From Polycladomyces abyssicola (GTDB lineage: Bacteria; Bacillota; Bacilli; Thermoactinomycetales; JIR-001): a stretch of DNA of 64,000 nt. The position numbers were made by a program, and so were the translations under genes. The notes under the pieces are model-generated. The model did no database searches. It had not been told where the DNA came from and worked only from the letters and a program-made list of their open reading frames with translations. The stretch lies in the NCBI RefSeq assembly GCF_018326425.1, contig NZ_AP024601.1, positions 2,592,001 to 2,656,000 of the forward strand, given 5' to 3'. Positions 1 through 9,475 of this stretch are shown here, piece after piece (the stretch's first letter is position 1; each line of letters starts with the position of its first letter).

Positions 1-1
1 G

Positions 2-1822
2 TTAACGAATAACAATCCCGTATTCTTTCAACCACGTGTTCACTTGGATGAGGTATTCCAGCAATTTGGTGATTCTACCGTCATTAAGATCTGTTTTTCC
101 ATCTATAATCGCTTCCACTTTCTTTTTGTCGATCAGCGGTAACACCGGGGAATTGGCATCGCTCAAAATGTCTTTCATCCAGCGCTTGACCGCTTGGAAA
201 TAGTTCGGATTTTGTGCGGTCGGATATGCGCTTTTTCGGCGGTAAAGTACATCGTCCGGCAAATAACCCTTCAGTGCGCGCCGCAAAATCCCTTTTTCGA
301 TGTTATCAACCGTTTTCATTTTATATGGGACATTAAACAGGTATTCCACCAAGCGATAATCACAGAACGGAACACGCACTTCAAACCCGACATAACTGCT
401 GGTGCGGTCTTTGCGGTCGAGCATGAACGGCAAGAAACGGGTGATAAAGAGATAAGACATTTCCCGCTGACGCGCTTCCAATACCGTTTCACCGGGCAGT
501 GCCGGCACTTCGGCAATCGCTTCTTCGTATCTCGCCGCTACATATTCATCCGGACGGGCTTTTTCCAACGCTTCCGGGGACATGACCCTGCTGATGAAAC
601 CGGTGCTCACCAGCCACGGGAACGTGCGGGCATTCAGAAACTCTTCTTGGTGGAACCAGGGATAACCGCTGAACACCTCGTCCGCCGATTCACCGGACAA
701 GGCCACCGTCGCATCTTTTTTCATCTCTCTGAACAACAAATACAGCGATGTTTCCATTTCCCCGATACCCGGCAAATCGCGGGCTCGAAGCGGCACCAGC
801 ATGTGCTCCAGCAGTTCATCCGTATCCAGGACAATGGTGTGATGCTCGGTTTTCACATGTTCGGACACCCGTTTGACCCAGGGTTGGTCCAAATCGCGGT
901 GGAGCAAGTCTTCCTGGAAGTCCCGGTCACTGCCGACAAAATCGAGTGAATACGTATGGAGCGTTTTCCCTTCCCGGCCGAGTTCTTTCCCGGCAATCGC
1001 CGTCAACCCGCTGGAGTCCAAACCACCGGAGAGCATCGCCACGAGCGGCATATCGGAAATCAGTTGGCGCCGCACGGTATCTTCCAAGATTTCGCGAATG
1101 CGCTCAGCAGTCGTCTCCACATCATCCGTGTGCGGTTTGCTTTTCAGCTCCCAATAACGGGTAATGCGTTTTCCTTCTCGCGTGAACACAACGGTATGGC
1201 CGGCACGCACTTCTTTCACATCTTTGTACACCCCGACGCCAGGAGTGCGCATCGGCCCCATGCCGAAAATCTCAGCCAACCCGTCCTGATCCAATTCCGG
1301 TTTGACAGCCGTATGCGCGAGCAAAGCTTTGATTTCGGAAGCAAACAAGACGGCGCTACCGCGTTCGGCATAGAAAAGCGGCTTGACCCCCAAGTGGTCG
1401 CGACCCAAAAACAGTTTCTGATCCGCTTCATCCCAAATGGCAAAAGCGAAAATCCCGTTCAGATGACGAACGCAATCTTCGCCCCATTCCAAATAGGTGT
1501 GCAACAGCACTTCTGTATCGGAATTGGTCTTGAATACATGGCCGCGCTCCTGTAACAGACGGCGCAACTCAAGATAGTTATAAATCTCTCCGTTGTATGT
1601 CAATGTATAAACACGATCCCCTTGGCGATACACCATTGGCTGAAGACCGCCTTCCGGATCGATCACAATCAGGCGGCGGTGCGCCAAAGCGGCCCTTTCC
1701 GACAGCCAAAATCCGTCCGCATCCGGTCCGCGATGGCGAATCGCCTGGGCCATTTTTTCCAGGACCGGCCGCTCACCCGAAAGATCTTTTTCCCAATCGA
1801 TCCAACCGGCGATACCACACAT
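2..1822 (-). CDS. asnB: Asparagine synthase (glutamine-hydrolysing)
   Basis: Makes asparagine from aspartate, ATP and glutamine in the cytosol. The start is set at the ATG that puts Cys at residue 2 (MCGIAGW), because that Cys is the glutaminase nucleophile after Met removal. An AGGAG lies 9 nt upstream of it; an ATG three codons earlier sits directly on the SD and would bury the nucleophile. The N-terminal class-II amidotransferase domain shows HRRLIVID, NGEIYN and SDTEVLL. The synthetase domain carries the pyrophosphate loop SGGLDSS at about residue 265 and the later SGESADEVFSGYPW. The 606-aa length suits the AsnB family, and the stop codon TAA lies at the very edge of the window. It is divergent from a TetR-family gene across 220 bp. 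I see no T-box leader. Confidence 0.95.
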   Translation of the reverse strand: MCGIAGWIDWEKDLSGERPVLEKMAQAIRHRGPDADGFWLSERAALAHRRLIVIDPEGGLQPMVYRQGDRVYTLTYNGEIYNYLELRRLLQERGHVFKTNSDTEVLLHTYLEWGEDCVRHLNGIFAFAIWDEADQKLFLGRDHLGVKPLFYAERGSAVLFASEIKALLAHTAVKPELDQDGLAEIFGMGPMRTPGVGVYKDVKEVRAGHTVVFTREGKRITRYWELKSKPHTDDVETTAERIREILEDTVRRQLISDMPLVAMLSGGLDSSGLTAIAGKELGREGKTLHTYSLDFVGSDRDFQEDLLHRDLDQPWVKRVSEHVKTEHHTIVLDTDELLEHMLVPLRARDLPGIGEMETSLYLLFREMKKDATVALSGESADEVFSGYPWFHQEEFLNARTFPWLVSTGFISRVMSPEALEKARPDEYVAARYEEAIAEVPALPGETVLEARQREMSYLFITRFLPFMLDRKDRTSSYVGFEVRVPFCDYRLVEYLFNVPYKMKTVDNIEKGILRRALKGYLPDDVLYRRKSAYPTAQNPNYFQAVKRWMKDILSDANSPVLPLIDKKKVEAIIDGKTDLNDGRITKLLEYLIQVNTWLKEYGIVIR

Positions 1823-1964
1823 GTGTACCATCTCCTATCCATAACTGTAATGGAAAGCGGCTCCGACACAATCATACAATTCCATTTTTTAAACAAACCG
1901 TTTTTTAAACGACACATTGTCAATTATAATACTGTTAACGGTGATTACAATGATCAATTCCGGG

Positions 1965-2002
1965 CGATTTGTCGATTATGCAACAAATCGAATAGATTTG
2001 TT
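1965..2002. promoter_or_regulatory. Inverted-repeat cluster, candidate TetR operator
   Basis: Three copies of the half-site GATTTGT/ACAAATC lie just before the TetR gene. CGATTTGT (1965-1972) pairs with ACAAATCG (1983-1990) across 10 nt. AACAAATC (1982-1989) pairs with GATTTGTT (1995-2002) across 5 nt. The spacing and the position between divergent genes suggest autoregulation; binding is inferred. A TATAAT at 1925-1930 could be the -10 of the TetR gene. Confidence 0.5.
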
Positions 2003-2041
2003 TATCAATTAACAAAAAGATCAACAAAGGAGGGGTAACGC

Positions 2042-2683
2042 GTGTCATCCAAACCCCGAAAATTGGATCCGCGCGTCATCCGCACTCGCCAAATGCTGAG
2101 AAACGCACTCATCGAGCTGATCGGCGAAAAAGGATTTAGTGCCATCACTGTGCAAGACATTACTCAGCGTGCCACCCTCAACCGCGCCACATTTTATTTG
2201 CATTACCGGGACAAAGAAGATCTGCTCGCGCAAAGCGTGGAAGAGATATTGAATGAATTGGTAACCGGAATGAAGGAATGCCAGCTGATCGACTATGATA
2301 TCACCGATTCGGACGGAAATGTCGTCCAGCCACTTCCCGACCTGGTCTATGTATTCGAACATGTTGCCAAACACGAGAAATTTTACAGAGTGATGCTCGG
2401 CAAAAAAGGGCAACAAAGCTTTTGGTTCCGGCTCATGGACGTATTCGTCAACGTCTTGAACAGCCGTCTGGAACAAAGCATGAGCCATGAGATCCATCCC
2501 AAAGTTCCCAAAGAGATCTTGATCCACTATGCCGCTTCCGCATATCTGGGCGTCATATCCTGGTGGCTCAAACACGATATGCCCTATTCACCTCACTACA
2601 TGGCCACACAGTTGACACGCTTGCGGATACAGCATCTGCAGATCCCTCCGTTTGAACTTCCACCTGAGCCCCATGACTCATAA
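2042..2683 (+). CDS. TetR/AcrR-family transcriptional regulator
   Basis: 213-aa one-component repressor. The N-terminal helix-turn-helix covers roughly residues 14-60 and shows the family pattern (GFSAITVQDIT, then LNRATFYLHYRDKEDLL). The C-terminal ligand domain is divergent and names no ligand; it resembles the TetR C-terminal type common in Bacillales regulators. The start is GTG with AAAGGAGGGG upstream. Inverted repeats directly before the gene are likely its operator. It ends just before a hairpin shared with the convergent symporter gene. The target could be itself, the divergent asnB, or genes elsewhere. Confidence 0.85.
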   Translation: MSSKPRKLDPRVIRTRQMLRNALIELIGEKGFSAITVQDITQRATLNRATFYLHYRDKEDLLAQSVEEILNELVTGMKECQLIDYDITDSDGNVVQPLPDLVYVFEHVAKHEKFYRVMLGKKGQQSFWFRLMDVFVNVLNSRLEQSMSHEIHPKVPKEILIHYAASAYLGVISWWLKHDMPYSPHYMATQLTRLRIQHLQIPPFELPPEPHDS

Positions 2684-2690
2684 AAAGAAG

Positions 2691-2730
2691 AAGCCGCTGA
2701 ACCCACAATGGGTCAAAGCGGCTTATTGTG
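2691..2730. terminator. Bidirectional terminator between TetR gene and symporter
   Basis: Stem AAGCCGCT (2691-2698) pairs with AGCGGCTT (2717-2724), with an inner ACCCA/TGGGT stem. The T-rich flank is better on the minus strand (CTTCTTCTTTTTATG), so it serves mainly the symporter operon. Confidence 0.75.
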
Positions 2731-2806
2731 TCTCCCGACCTTAAGGGGATTCCACTCCGAACAGTTTCGCCCAAACCAGATAGCAGTGTGGAAGGCCGTT
2801 TGAAAT

Positions 2807-4219
2807 CTAACTAAGCTCCCGCTTGGCTGTCTCGTCATGAACAACTTCTTTCGACGTAGTGATCAGTGAGAGGATGATCATCACGAGGAAGCTGGTGGCA
2901 ATTCCGTACATAATCGGATTGGTTGAAGTAATTCCTTCAATCGCTAACCCGGCAATGATAACCAAAGTGCTGATGATAATGGAATAAAATCCTGCTTTCG
3001 CTGTTGCTCTTTTCCAGAAAAACCCTAACACAACAGGTACGAATATGGCTCCAGAGAGAATCGCATACGCTACATCCAGTGCAACTAATACATCTTGAAT
3101 CCAAATCGCAAAGACGATCGCAGTCAATCCAACCAAGAAAGTAACCACTCGAGATACGATCATGAATCGCTTTTCATCTGCTTTTTTGAAGAAAAATGGT
3201 TTGAGTATATCATTCGTGATTAAAGTAGACGAGGCGAGCAACGTACCTGAGGAAGTTGACATCAGCGCGGAACACACACAAGCCAGCACAAGACCCAATA
3301 CACCGGGCGGGAGAATTTTTAACGCCATAGCAGCAAAAATATTTTGCGGATTATCTATGTTTGGTATGACAACAACGCCGCACATCCCAATGATACTAAT
3401 CGCAATCGCATAAGCAATGCTGAAAACACCAGCAGAGATACTACCGGTACGAGAAATCTTTTCTGTTTTTGCTGTAAATGCCCGTTGCCAAATATCTTGA
3501 GAAATAATCAATCCAAGGGTATAAAGCAGAAAATATTGAAATATCTGGGTTAATCCAATGTGAGTCACATCGAAATGAGTACTGGGTAATTGGGAAACTA
3601 AATTTGACCAGCCACCTGCTGCATATAAGCTCATGGGTAACATGATGGCAAAAATACCTGTCGCTTTGATCACAAATTGGATAATATCCGTTATGGTGAC
3701 ACTCCACATACCACCCAGCAGTGTATAAAAAAGTACAATCCCTCCGCCGATCAGCATGGATAAATGATTATCCCAACCAAGTACTGCATGAAAAATTGTC
3801 CCCATTCCAATCACTTGCGTAACAGAAACCATGAGCGTATAGATACTAGCCACAATCGCACTTAGATACCTGGTTTCGGTATTATAACGTTTGCCCAATA
3901 ATTCACTGATTGTTTTTACTTTTTCCCCAAATAGTGGCTTGATCATAAAAATCCCCAATAGGAGTATCCCTAAGCCAATCATTACTACAAACCACATACC
4001 AGATATTCCATACTGATAACCCAGTTTTGCGGTTCCAATCGTAGATGCCCCACCCAAAATGACCGCCGCCATACAACCAAAGAACATAAAGAATCCTAAA
4101 TTCCTTCCGGCCAAGACATACTCTTCGGTTGTTTTGGCTTTCATTGAACCGTATACACCAATCACAACCATCGTACCAAAATAAATCAGAATGACAATGA
4201 TATCAAGCAATTGCATCAT
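2807..4219 (-). CDS. Sodium:solute symporter (SSS family) permease
   Basis: 470-aa polytopic membrane protein with about 13 hydrophobic segments, of the SSS family (PutP/PanF-like). It opens with LLDIIVILIYFGTMVVIGVYGSMKAKTTE and then EYVLAGR, the characteristic first helix and loop, followed by glycine-rich helices and a segment GTLLASSTLI in the sodium-site region. It imports a small organic solute with Na+. It starts 8 nt after the class-III aminotransferase stop, so the pair is one operon and the substrate is probably the amine or amino acid the aminotransferase deaminates. The SD is AGGAGG. Codon use is more AT-rich than in the nad genes. The exact substrate cannot be read from sequence. 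Confidence 0.85.
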   Translation of the reverse strand: MMQLLDIIVILIYFGTMVVIGVYGSMKAKTTEEYVLAGRNLGFFMFFGCMAAVILGGASTIGTAKLGYQYGISGMWFVVMIGLGILLLGIFMIKPLFGEKVKTISELLGKRYNTETRYLSAIVASIYTLMVSVTQVIGMGTIFHAVLGWDNHLSMLIGGGIVLFYTLLGGMWSVTITDIIQFVIKATGIFAIMLPMSLYAAGGWSNLVSQLPSTHFDVTHIGLTQIFQYFLLYTLGLIISQDIWQRAFTAKTEKISRTGSISAGVFSIAYAIAISIIGMCGVVVIPNIDNPQNIFAAMALKILPPGVLGLVLACVCSALMSTSSGTLLASSTLITNDILKPFFFKKADEKRFMIVSRVVTFLVGLTAIVFAIWIQDVLVALDVAYAILSGAIFVPVVLGFFWKRATAKAGFYSIIISTLVIIAGLAIEGITSTNPIMYGIATSFLVMIILSLITTSKEVVHDETAKRELS

Positions 4220-4227
4220 AAACCCTC

Positions 4228-5565
4228 CTAATTCAATCTCATCTCTTTCAGGATGCTGAAAAATTCTTCTTCATACTCTGTCAGAGCCTCATCCAGCATT
4301 CCCAGTCCCTCATCAATTTGCTGTTTGGTGACAGTAAGCGGCGGGATCATACGAATCACTTCACCCTGATTCCCACAGAAATAAAACAACACGCCTTTTT
4401 GCAAACATCTGTTGAGGATGTTTAAGAGCCCTTCTCCATTCGGTTCGCCGGTCTGCGGATGAACAATCTCTATTCCGATCATCAAACCGATCGAGCGAAC
4501 CTCACCGATCACCGGATGATTGCGTTTCATGGACTCGAGTTTCTCACGTGCATACCTTCCCATCTCCCGGCAATTTTCAATCAACTTTTCTTCCTTGATT
4601 ACTTCAAGGGTGGCCAGAGCAGCCGAACAGGCGAGCGGATTTCCACCGAATGTGGTTCCATGCGCTCCTAACGGCCACTTTTTCATCAATTTCCGGGAGG
4701 CTACTGTGGCGCTTAATGGAAGACCTGAGGCAATTCCTTTGGCAATCGCCATAATATCGGGTGTGACACCAAATGTTTGTGCTGCGAACCATTCTCCTGT
4801 ACGGCCAAATCCTGTTTGTACTTCATCAAAGATGAGCAAAATCCCATGACGGTCGCAAATCTCCCGAATTTTACGAATCCAGGCTCGTGGTGGAACTACA
4901 TAACCCCCTTCTCCCAGTACGGGTTCCAGAATCATACAGGCTACTTCTTCCGGTGTAACCTGGTGATGAAACAGGACTTTGATGTCCCTTTCCAACTTCC
5001 GCACACAAAATTCTTCAGGATCTTCACCTGGCGGACACTCTTTTGTATTGGCATAAGGAATCTGGTAAGTAAGACCGTTTGACTGCAAAAATTTCCGGTA
5101 TTTGCTTTTTGAAGTGCTTACGCTCAACGCCCCCATGGAACGCCCATGAAAACAACCCGTAAACGATACGACATAAGGGCGTCTCGTGACGTATTTGGCT
5201 AGTTTGATTGCTCCTTCAACCGCTTCGGTTCCACTATTGGCAAAGAAAAAGCAGTTTAATCCCTCGGGTGTGATTTTTCCTAATTCATCCGCCAACCGGA
5301 GAATGGATTCATACATGATCACTCCCGACGGTCCATGCAACAGGTGATCAGCCTCATCCTTAATCGCCTGAACCACTTTGGGATGACGGTGTCCGGTATT
5401 TGTCACGGCGATCCCGGAGGTAAAATCAAGATACCTCTTTCCGTCTGCGCCGTAGTAATAGCATCCTTCTTCTTTCACTACCGGCAGGTTGGGATGATCT
5501 TTTGCCATACTTGGTGCAAGCAATTGATCTATTTGTTCGATGAAAGCAACCCAACTCGTTGACAC
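4228..5565 (-). CDS. Class-III aminotransferase (GABA/acetylornithine type)
   Basis: 445-aa PLP-dependent fold-type I aminotransferase. Visible features are the [16 protein letters not shown] phosphate-binding segment (residues 109-124), [15 protein letters not shown] with the PLP-binding Asp at 247, and the Schiff-base Lys276 in [15 protein letters not shown]. The closest match by eye is 4-aminobutyrate/omega-amino acid aminotransferases of the GabT group; acetylornithine or ornithine aminotransferases are alternatives. The start is GTG with GGAGG 8-9 nt upstream. It is first in an operon with a sodium symporter, which suggests uptake and catabolism of an amine. It is preceded by a sigma-54-type promoter, typical of RocR/BkdR-style amino-acid catabolism in Bacillales, although no activator gene is adjacent. 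Confidence 0.88.
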   Translation of the reverse strand: MSTSWVAFIEQIDQLLAPSMAKDHPNLPVVKEEGCYYYGADGKRYLDFTSGIAVTNTGHRHPKVVQAIKDEADHLLHGPSGVIMYESILRLADELGKITPEGLNCFFFANSGTEAVEGAIKLAKYVTRRPYVVSFTGCFHGRSMGALSVSTSKSKYRKFLQSNGLTYQIPYANTKECPPGEDPEEFCVRKLERDIKVLFHHQVTPEEVACMILEPVLGEGGYVVPPRAWIRKIREICDRHGILLIFDEVQTGFGRTGEWFAAQTFGVTPDIMAIAKGIASGLPLSATVASRKLMKKWPLGAHGTTFGGNPLACSAALATLEVIKEEKLIENCREMGRYAREKLESMKRNHPVIGEVRSIGLMIGIEIVHPQTGEPNGEGLLNILNRCLQKGVLFYFCGNQGEVIRMIPPLTVTKQQIDEGLGMLDEALTEYEEEFFSILKEMRLN

Positions 5566-5870
5566 GGCATTTTCTCCTCCCCCTTTTTGCTATCTTTTAA
5601 TTAAAGCAATTTTTATGCCAAGATTTATTCTATATATTGTTTTTACAATTTTCAGAACAAAGGATAGCCGGCTGATTCTATTTGCTCAGGTATTCATGAC
5701 TTTTTCATCTCAACGATTGATCCCTTCTTTTTTCATTTTCCCTTCTCAATTAATTCAAATTTGCATAACATTCCGTATACCGATTTATTTAACCAGCTTC
5801 TAGCTTAATTCATAAATGAATATGCTCGGATGACCATGGATCAGTAAACTTTCTCATGTTGGCAGTCTTG
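5566..5870. other. Gene-free upstream region of the aminotransferase operon
   Basis: About 300 bp, AT-rich, with no coding potential I can support. It contains the sigma-54 promoter near its left end and an ATTCAT-AA-ATGAAT inverted repeat at 5808-5821, roughly 190 bp upstream of that promoter. That distance is suitable for an enhancer-binding-protein site. Nothing else is seen. Confidence 0.6.
5606..5621 (-). promoter_or_regulatory. Sigma-54 (SigL) -24/-12 promoter
   Basis: Read on the minus strand, TTGGCAT-AAAAA-TTGC has the invariant GG (5619-5618) and GC (5607-5606) separated by exactly 10 nt, matching TGGCAC-N5-TTGC. It lies 40-55 bp upstream of the aminotransferase GTG, leaving a short leader. 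Sigma-54 promoters need an upstream activator protein; the gene for it is not in this window. Confidence 0.75.
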
Positions 5871-5926
5871 ATGAAAAAAACGACCGTCTCCCTCATTCAA
5901 ACACGGGCGACGGTCGTTTTTTTCAT
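5871..5926. terminator. Strong bidirectional terminator after nadA
   Basis: An 18-bp near-perfect stem, GACCGTC/GACGGTC at its core, flanked on both sides by A7/T7 tracts. The nadA stop codon is immediately adjacent. Either strand has a U-tract. Confidence 0.9.
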
Positions 5927-5928
5927 CA

Positions 5929-7032
5929 TCATTGGATCGCCAGCATCCGATCCAGTGCCACTTTGGACCAGTGAGTGGTTTCCGGGTCCACTTTGATCTG
6001 GTTGACCACATTGCCTTCAACCAGGTTTTCCAGAGCCCACAACAGATGCGGACGGTCGATCCGGTTCATTGTCAGGCAGGGGCACATGGTCGTGCTGAGC
6101 AACATGATTTTCTGTTCCGGATGCTCTTGGGCCAGGCGTTGGACCAGATTGACCTCTGTGCCAATCGCCCATTTGCTTCCCGGCGGGGCGGCTTCAATCG
6201 TGCGGATAATATAATCGGTGGAACCATTGTCATCTGCCAGTTGCACCACCTCAAACGAGCACTCGGGATGAACGATCACTTTCATCTCGGGGTCGCGTTC
6301 GCGGACGCGGTGCACGTGCTCGGGGAGGAATTTCTGGTGCACGGAGCAGTGCCCCTTCCACAGGATCATGCGCACGTCTTCCCGATCACAATGGTAATCC
6401 TCAAATTCACCCGTCGTCGGTGCCCAGATAATCATCTGCTCCAGCGGGATGCCCATTTTGTACGCGGTGTTGCGGCCCAGATGCTGATCGGGCAAGAACA
6501 GGATGCGCTTTTTCCGTTCAAACGCCCATTTCAGCACGGCCTCCGCGTTGGATGACGTGCAGGTTGTCCCGCCATGACGACCGACAAACGCCTTGATCGC
6601 CGCGGTGGAGTTGACATAGGTAACCGGGATAACCGTGTCACCGAACTCTTCCTGAATCACTTCCCACGCTTCTTCCACCTCATCGATGTCCGCCATGTCG
6701 GCCATGGAGCAACCCGCTTTCATATCGGGCAACACGACGATCTGTTCATCCGTGGTCAGTGTGTCTGCCGTTTCGGCCATGAAGTGAACGCCACTGAAAA
6801 CGATATATTTGACATCGTGCAGTTTCTCCGCGATTTTGGCCAGTTTCAGCGAATCCCCACGGTAGTCGGCGAATTGGATCACATCATCACGCTGGTAATG
6901 ATGTCCCAGGATCACCAAGTCCGATCCCAGCCGTCGCTTCGCTTCCGTGATGCGGCGATCCAGTTCCTGATCGGAAAGCGTGCGGTATTCTTCCGGCAAA
7001 TCCTGATGCACCGCTGTCAACATGTCGATCAT
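5929..7032 (-). CDS. nadA: Quinolinate synthase A
   Basis: Condenses iminoaspartate (from NadB) with dihydroxyacetone phosphate to quinolinate; a [4Fe-4S] enzyme of de novo NAD synthesis. At 367 aa it is the long Bacillus-type NadA. Candidate cluster cysteines are Cys108 (KAGCSMADM), Cys229 (KGHCSVH) and the CPC pair at 317/319 (TMCPCLTMN), matching the three-ligand arrangement of the family. ILGHHYQ near residue 41 and ATTGEFEDYH-like substrate-site segments are also present. It overlaps the nadC stop by 4 nt (ATGA), so the two are translationally coupled. The cluster is probably supplied by the divergent nifS-type desulfurase. It is last in the operon nadB-nadC-nadA. Confidence 0.97.
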   Translation of the reverse strand: MIDMLTAVHQDLPEEYRTLSDQELDRRITEAKRRLGSDLVILGHHYQRDDVIQFADYRGDSLKLAKIAEKLHDVKYIVFSGVHFMAETADTLTTDEQIVVLPDMKAGCSMADMADIDEVEEAWEVIQEEFGDTVIPVTYVNSTAAIKAFVGRHGGTTCTSSNAEAVLKWAFERKKRILFLPDQHLGRNTAYKMGIPLEQMIIWAPTTGEFEDYHCDREDVRMILWKGHCSVHQKFLPEHVHRVRERDPEMKVIVHPECSFEVVQLADDNGSTDYIIRTIEAAPPGSKWAIGTEVNLVQRLAQEHPEQKIMLLSTTMCPCLTMNRIDRPHLLWALENLVEGNVVNQIKVDPETTHWSKVALDRMLAIQ

Positions 7033-7880
7033 CGCTCATCCCCCTTTTCTCCTGTCCAATCCAAACTGATGTCCAACGCCTTGGCCGAATGCGTCAACCA
7101 GCCGAGCGAAATGCCATTGACACCGGTTTCTGCGACTTCTCGTACATTGTCCGGTGTGATACCGCCTGATGCTTCCGTCCACACCCGGCCATCGATCAAA
7201 CGTACCGCTTCCCTCAGCTCGGCGGGCTTCATATTGTCTAAGAGAATGGCATCCACGTCCAGTTTCAGTGCTTCCTTCACCTGTTCCAGCGTGTCGCACT
7301 CCACTTCCACTTGCACCATGTGGCCCACGCGTTCCCGTACCCGGCGAACAGCCGCTTCCAAACTGCCGGCCAGCGCCACGTGATTGTCCTTGATCATCAC
7401 ACCGTGACTCAGACCATACCGGTGGTTGGTGCCGCCGCCGACTCGCACGGCGTACTTTTCCAACAGACGCAGTCCCGGCGTCGTTTTACGCGTGTCGAGG
7501 ATGACGCAGTCCAACCCTTCCACTTGACGCACGACCTGGCGGGTCACTGTCGCTATGCCGCTCATCCGCTGCATGAAGTTCAGCGCTACACGCTCCCCCG
7601 TGAGCAGGGCGCGCGTCAGTCCGGTTACGCGGGCTACAGCGGTGTATGCCGCCACTTCGTCTCCTTCTTCCATCAACCGTTCAAACCGCACATCCGTATC
7701 CAATAGTCGAAACACGCGTTCCGCCACAGGCAGACCGGCGATAACGCCAGGTTGTTTGGCAATAAATACGGCCGCGCTCTCATGATGTTCTTCCGCCAAA
7801 GCTTCCGTTGTGATGTCTCCCGGTCCGACATCTTCATTCAATGCTGTGCGGATGACGGCATCCAGTTCCAACGGGTTCAT
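7029..7880 (-). CDS. nadC: Nicotinate-nucleotide pyrophosphorylase (carboxylating)
   Basis: Converts quinolinate plus PRPP to nicotinate mononucleotide with loss of CO2. The 283-aa length is normal. The active-site stretch RKTTPGLRLLEKYAV and RVGGGTNHRYGLS (about residues 140-170), the IKDNH segment, the E-x-D pair in VEVECDTLEQV and the C-terminal EASGGITPDNV are all visible. The gene lies between nadB (15-bp gap) and nadA (4-bp overlap). The order nadB-nadC-nadA differs from the B-A-C order known from Bacillus subtilis but keeps the same three genes. Confidence 0.97.
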   Translation of the reverse strand: MNPLELDAVIRTALNEDVGPGDITTEALAEEHHESAAVFIAKQPGVIAGLPVAERVFRLLDTDVRFERLMEEGDEVAAYTAVARVTGLTRALLTGERVALNFMQRMSGIATVTRQVVRQVEGLDCVILDTRKTTPGLRLLEKYAVRVGGGTNHRYGLSHGVMIKDNHVALAGSLEAAVRRVRERVGHMVQVEVECDTLEQVKEALKLDVDAILLDNMKPAELREAVRLIDGRVWTEASGGITPDNVREVAETGVNGISLGWLTHSAKALDISLDWTGEKGDER

Positions 7881-7895
7881 CTCCCCCGCCCCTTT

Positions 7896-9401
7896 CTACA
7901 CAACGCGGTGTTTTTTCGCCCATTCCTCCAAAGTTTCCGGAAAATCCGCCCGATAGTGTCCACCGCGGCTTTCCTGACGCCACAAAGCCGATTGCATGAT
8001 GGCTTGCGACACAGTGATCATATTGCGGCACTCCCATGCAAAGACGGGTACTTCGTTTTCCATCTCGCGCAACGCATTCAACCCTTCGGCCAAGCCCTGC
8101 GCCGTTCGAACAATACCTGCCTTTACCCACATGATCGTCCGAATTCGATCTTTCCACTGGTCCAATTGCTTACGATTCGTGTACAGTTCGACATGAGGCA
8201 CTTGAACCGGCTCTTTTTCCCGCGGTGGCAGGTGCGCCATCCGTTCCGCCACACGCTGGGAAAATACGGCTCCCTCCAACAGGGAATTGCTCGCCAGGCG
8301 GTTGGCACCGTGAACACCGGTGCATGCCACTTCCCCGCATGCAAACAAACGGGAAAGTCGCGTTTGCCCGTATGAATCGGTGCGAATTCCGCCCATAATA
8401 AAATGTGCGGCAGGTGTGACAGGAATCGGGTCACTTGCCGGATCGATTCCATGTGTTTGGCAATAGCGATGAATCGTGGGGAACCGTCGGGCGAAACGTT
8501 CACCGATCACACCGGCATCCAGAAAGACGCGACGTCCTTGTTGCATTTCGCTGTAAATTGCCCGTGACACTTCATCACGCGGTGCCAGATCGCCCCACGT
8601 ATGATACCGCTGCATGAATGCTTCACCGCGATCGTTGATCAAGGTGGCACCTTCACCGCGCACTGCTTCCGAAACCAAAAACATCGGATTTTGTTCCACT
8701 GCCAACGCGGTGGGATGAAACTGGACAAATTCCATATCCATCAGCGGCACGCCCGCCCGTCTCGCCATGGCAAACCCATCACCCGTGGATACAAGGTCGT
8801 TTGTTGTATAGCGGTACACTTGACCACAACCGCCCGTGGCCAGCACGACACCGCGCGCCAAATACAACGTCTCACCCGCTTCGGCGTCGGCTGCGATTAC
8901 GCCTACACATTCCCCGCCGGATACGACCAAATCCACAACCATTGTATGGGAGATCAAGTGCACATGCGGCCGCTTCGCCACCTGCCGGAGCAATGCCCGG
9001 GTGATTGCCGCACCCGTTGCATCCCCTTCGGCATGCAGAATGCGCGATGCACTGTGGGAACCTTCACGACCCAATGCCCATTGCTCACCATCACGGTCGA
9101 ACTTCGCTCCCAACTCCGTCAGCAGTTGAATCGTTTTGGGCGCCATGTTGACCAACACATCCACCGATGTGGGATCACAATGCTGAACGCCCGTCCGCAA
9201 CGTGTCCTCCCGATGCAGCTCGGGAGAATCCCCCTCGCCGACGGCGGCGGCAATCCCGCCTTGCGCACGAAATGAATTGCTCGCTTCCTCACGTGATTTG
9301 GTCAGTATGATCACTTCTCCCGTATTTCCCAGTAACAGACCGGTCATCAATCCCGCGATACCACTGCCCACCACAATATAATCCGTTTTTACTGTCCGCA
9401 T
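7896..9401 (-). CDS. nadB: L-aspartate oxidase
   Basis: FAD enzyme oxidising L-aspartate to iminoaspartate, the first step of NAD synthesis. 501 aa. The N-terminal dinucleotide fold is VVGSGIAGLMTGLLL (residues 10-24). It is followed by NSFRAQGGIAAAV, the succinate-dehydrogenase-like EFVQFHPTAL and the C-terminal GANRLASNSLLEGAVF flavin motif. The SD (AAAGGAA) is weak and sits about 12 nt from ATG. It is the first gene of the nadBCA operon and is divergent from nifS. The promoter TTGACA-N17-AACAAT lies about 50-75 bp upstream. No NadR/YrxA-type repressor gene is adjacent. Confidence 0.97.
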   Translation of the reverse strand: MRTVKTDYIVVGSGIAGLMTGLLLGNTGEVIILTKSREEASNSFRAQGGIAAAVGEGDSPELHREDTLRTGVQHCDPTSVDVLVNMAPKTIQLLTELGAKFDRDGEQWALGREGSHSASRILHAEGDATGAAITRALLRQVAKRPHVHLISHTMVVDLVVSGGECVGVIAADAEAGETLYLARGVVLATGGCGQVYRYTTNDLVSTGDGFAMARRAGVPLMDMEFVQFHPTALAVEQNPMFLVSEAVRGEGATLINDRGEAFMQRYHTWGDLAPRDEVSRAIYSEMQQGRRVFLDAGVIGERFARRFPTIHRYCQTHGIDPASDPIPVTPAAHFIMGGIRTDSYGQTRLSRLFACGEVACTGVHGANRLASNSLLEGAVFSQRVAERMAHLPPREKEPVQVPHVELYTNRKQLDQWKDRIRTIMWVKAGIVRTAQGLAEGLNALREMENEVPVFAWECRNMITVSQAIMQSALWRQESRGGHYRADFPETLEEWAKKHRVV

Positions 9402-9446
9402 ATATTTGTGATTCCTTTCACATAATCAACTCAACCGATCACTCTT

Positions 9447-9475
9447 ATTGTTGATATGATCCGCCTTCATGTCAA
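9447..9475 (-). promoter_or_regulatory. nadBCA promoter candidate
   Basis: On the minus strand a consensus -35 TTGACA (9475-9470) is followed after 17 nt by AACAAT (9452-9447). This sits about 45 bp upstream of the nadB ATG. The -10 is a 4/6 match, so moderate confidence. Confidence 0.55.

Noticed and set aside
194-949. Long open frame opposite asnB
   Set aside because: It is a mirror of the asnB coding frame with no SD and no recognisable domain; asnB is unambiguous.
1832-2041. T-box or other riboswitch leader before asnB
   Set aside because: The leader is too short and has no T-box sequence or specifier stem.
7752-8375. Long plus-strand frame opposite nadB/nadC
   Set aside because: Shadow frame over two certain genes, no SD and no family match.
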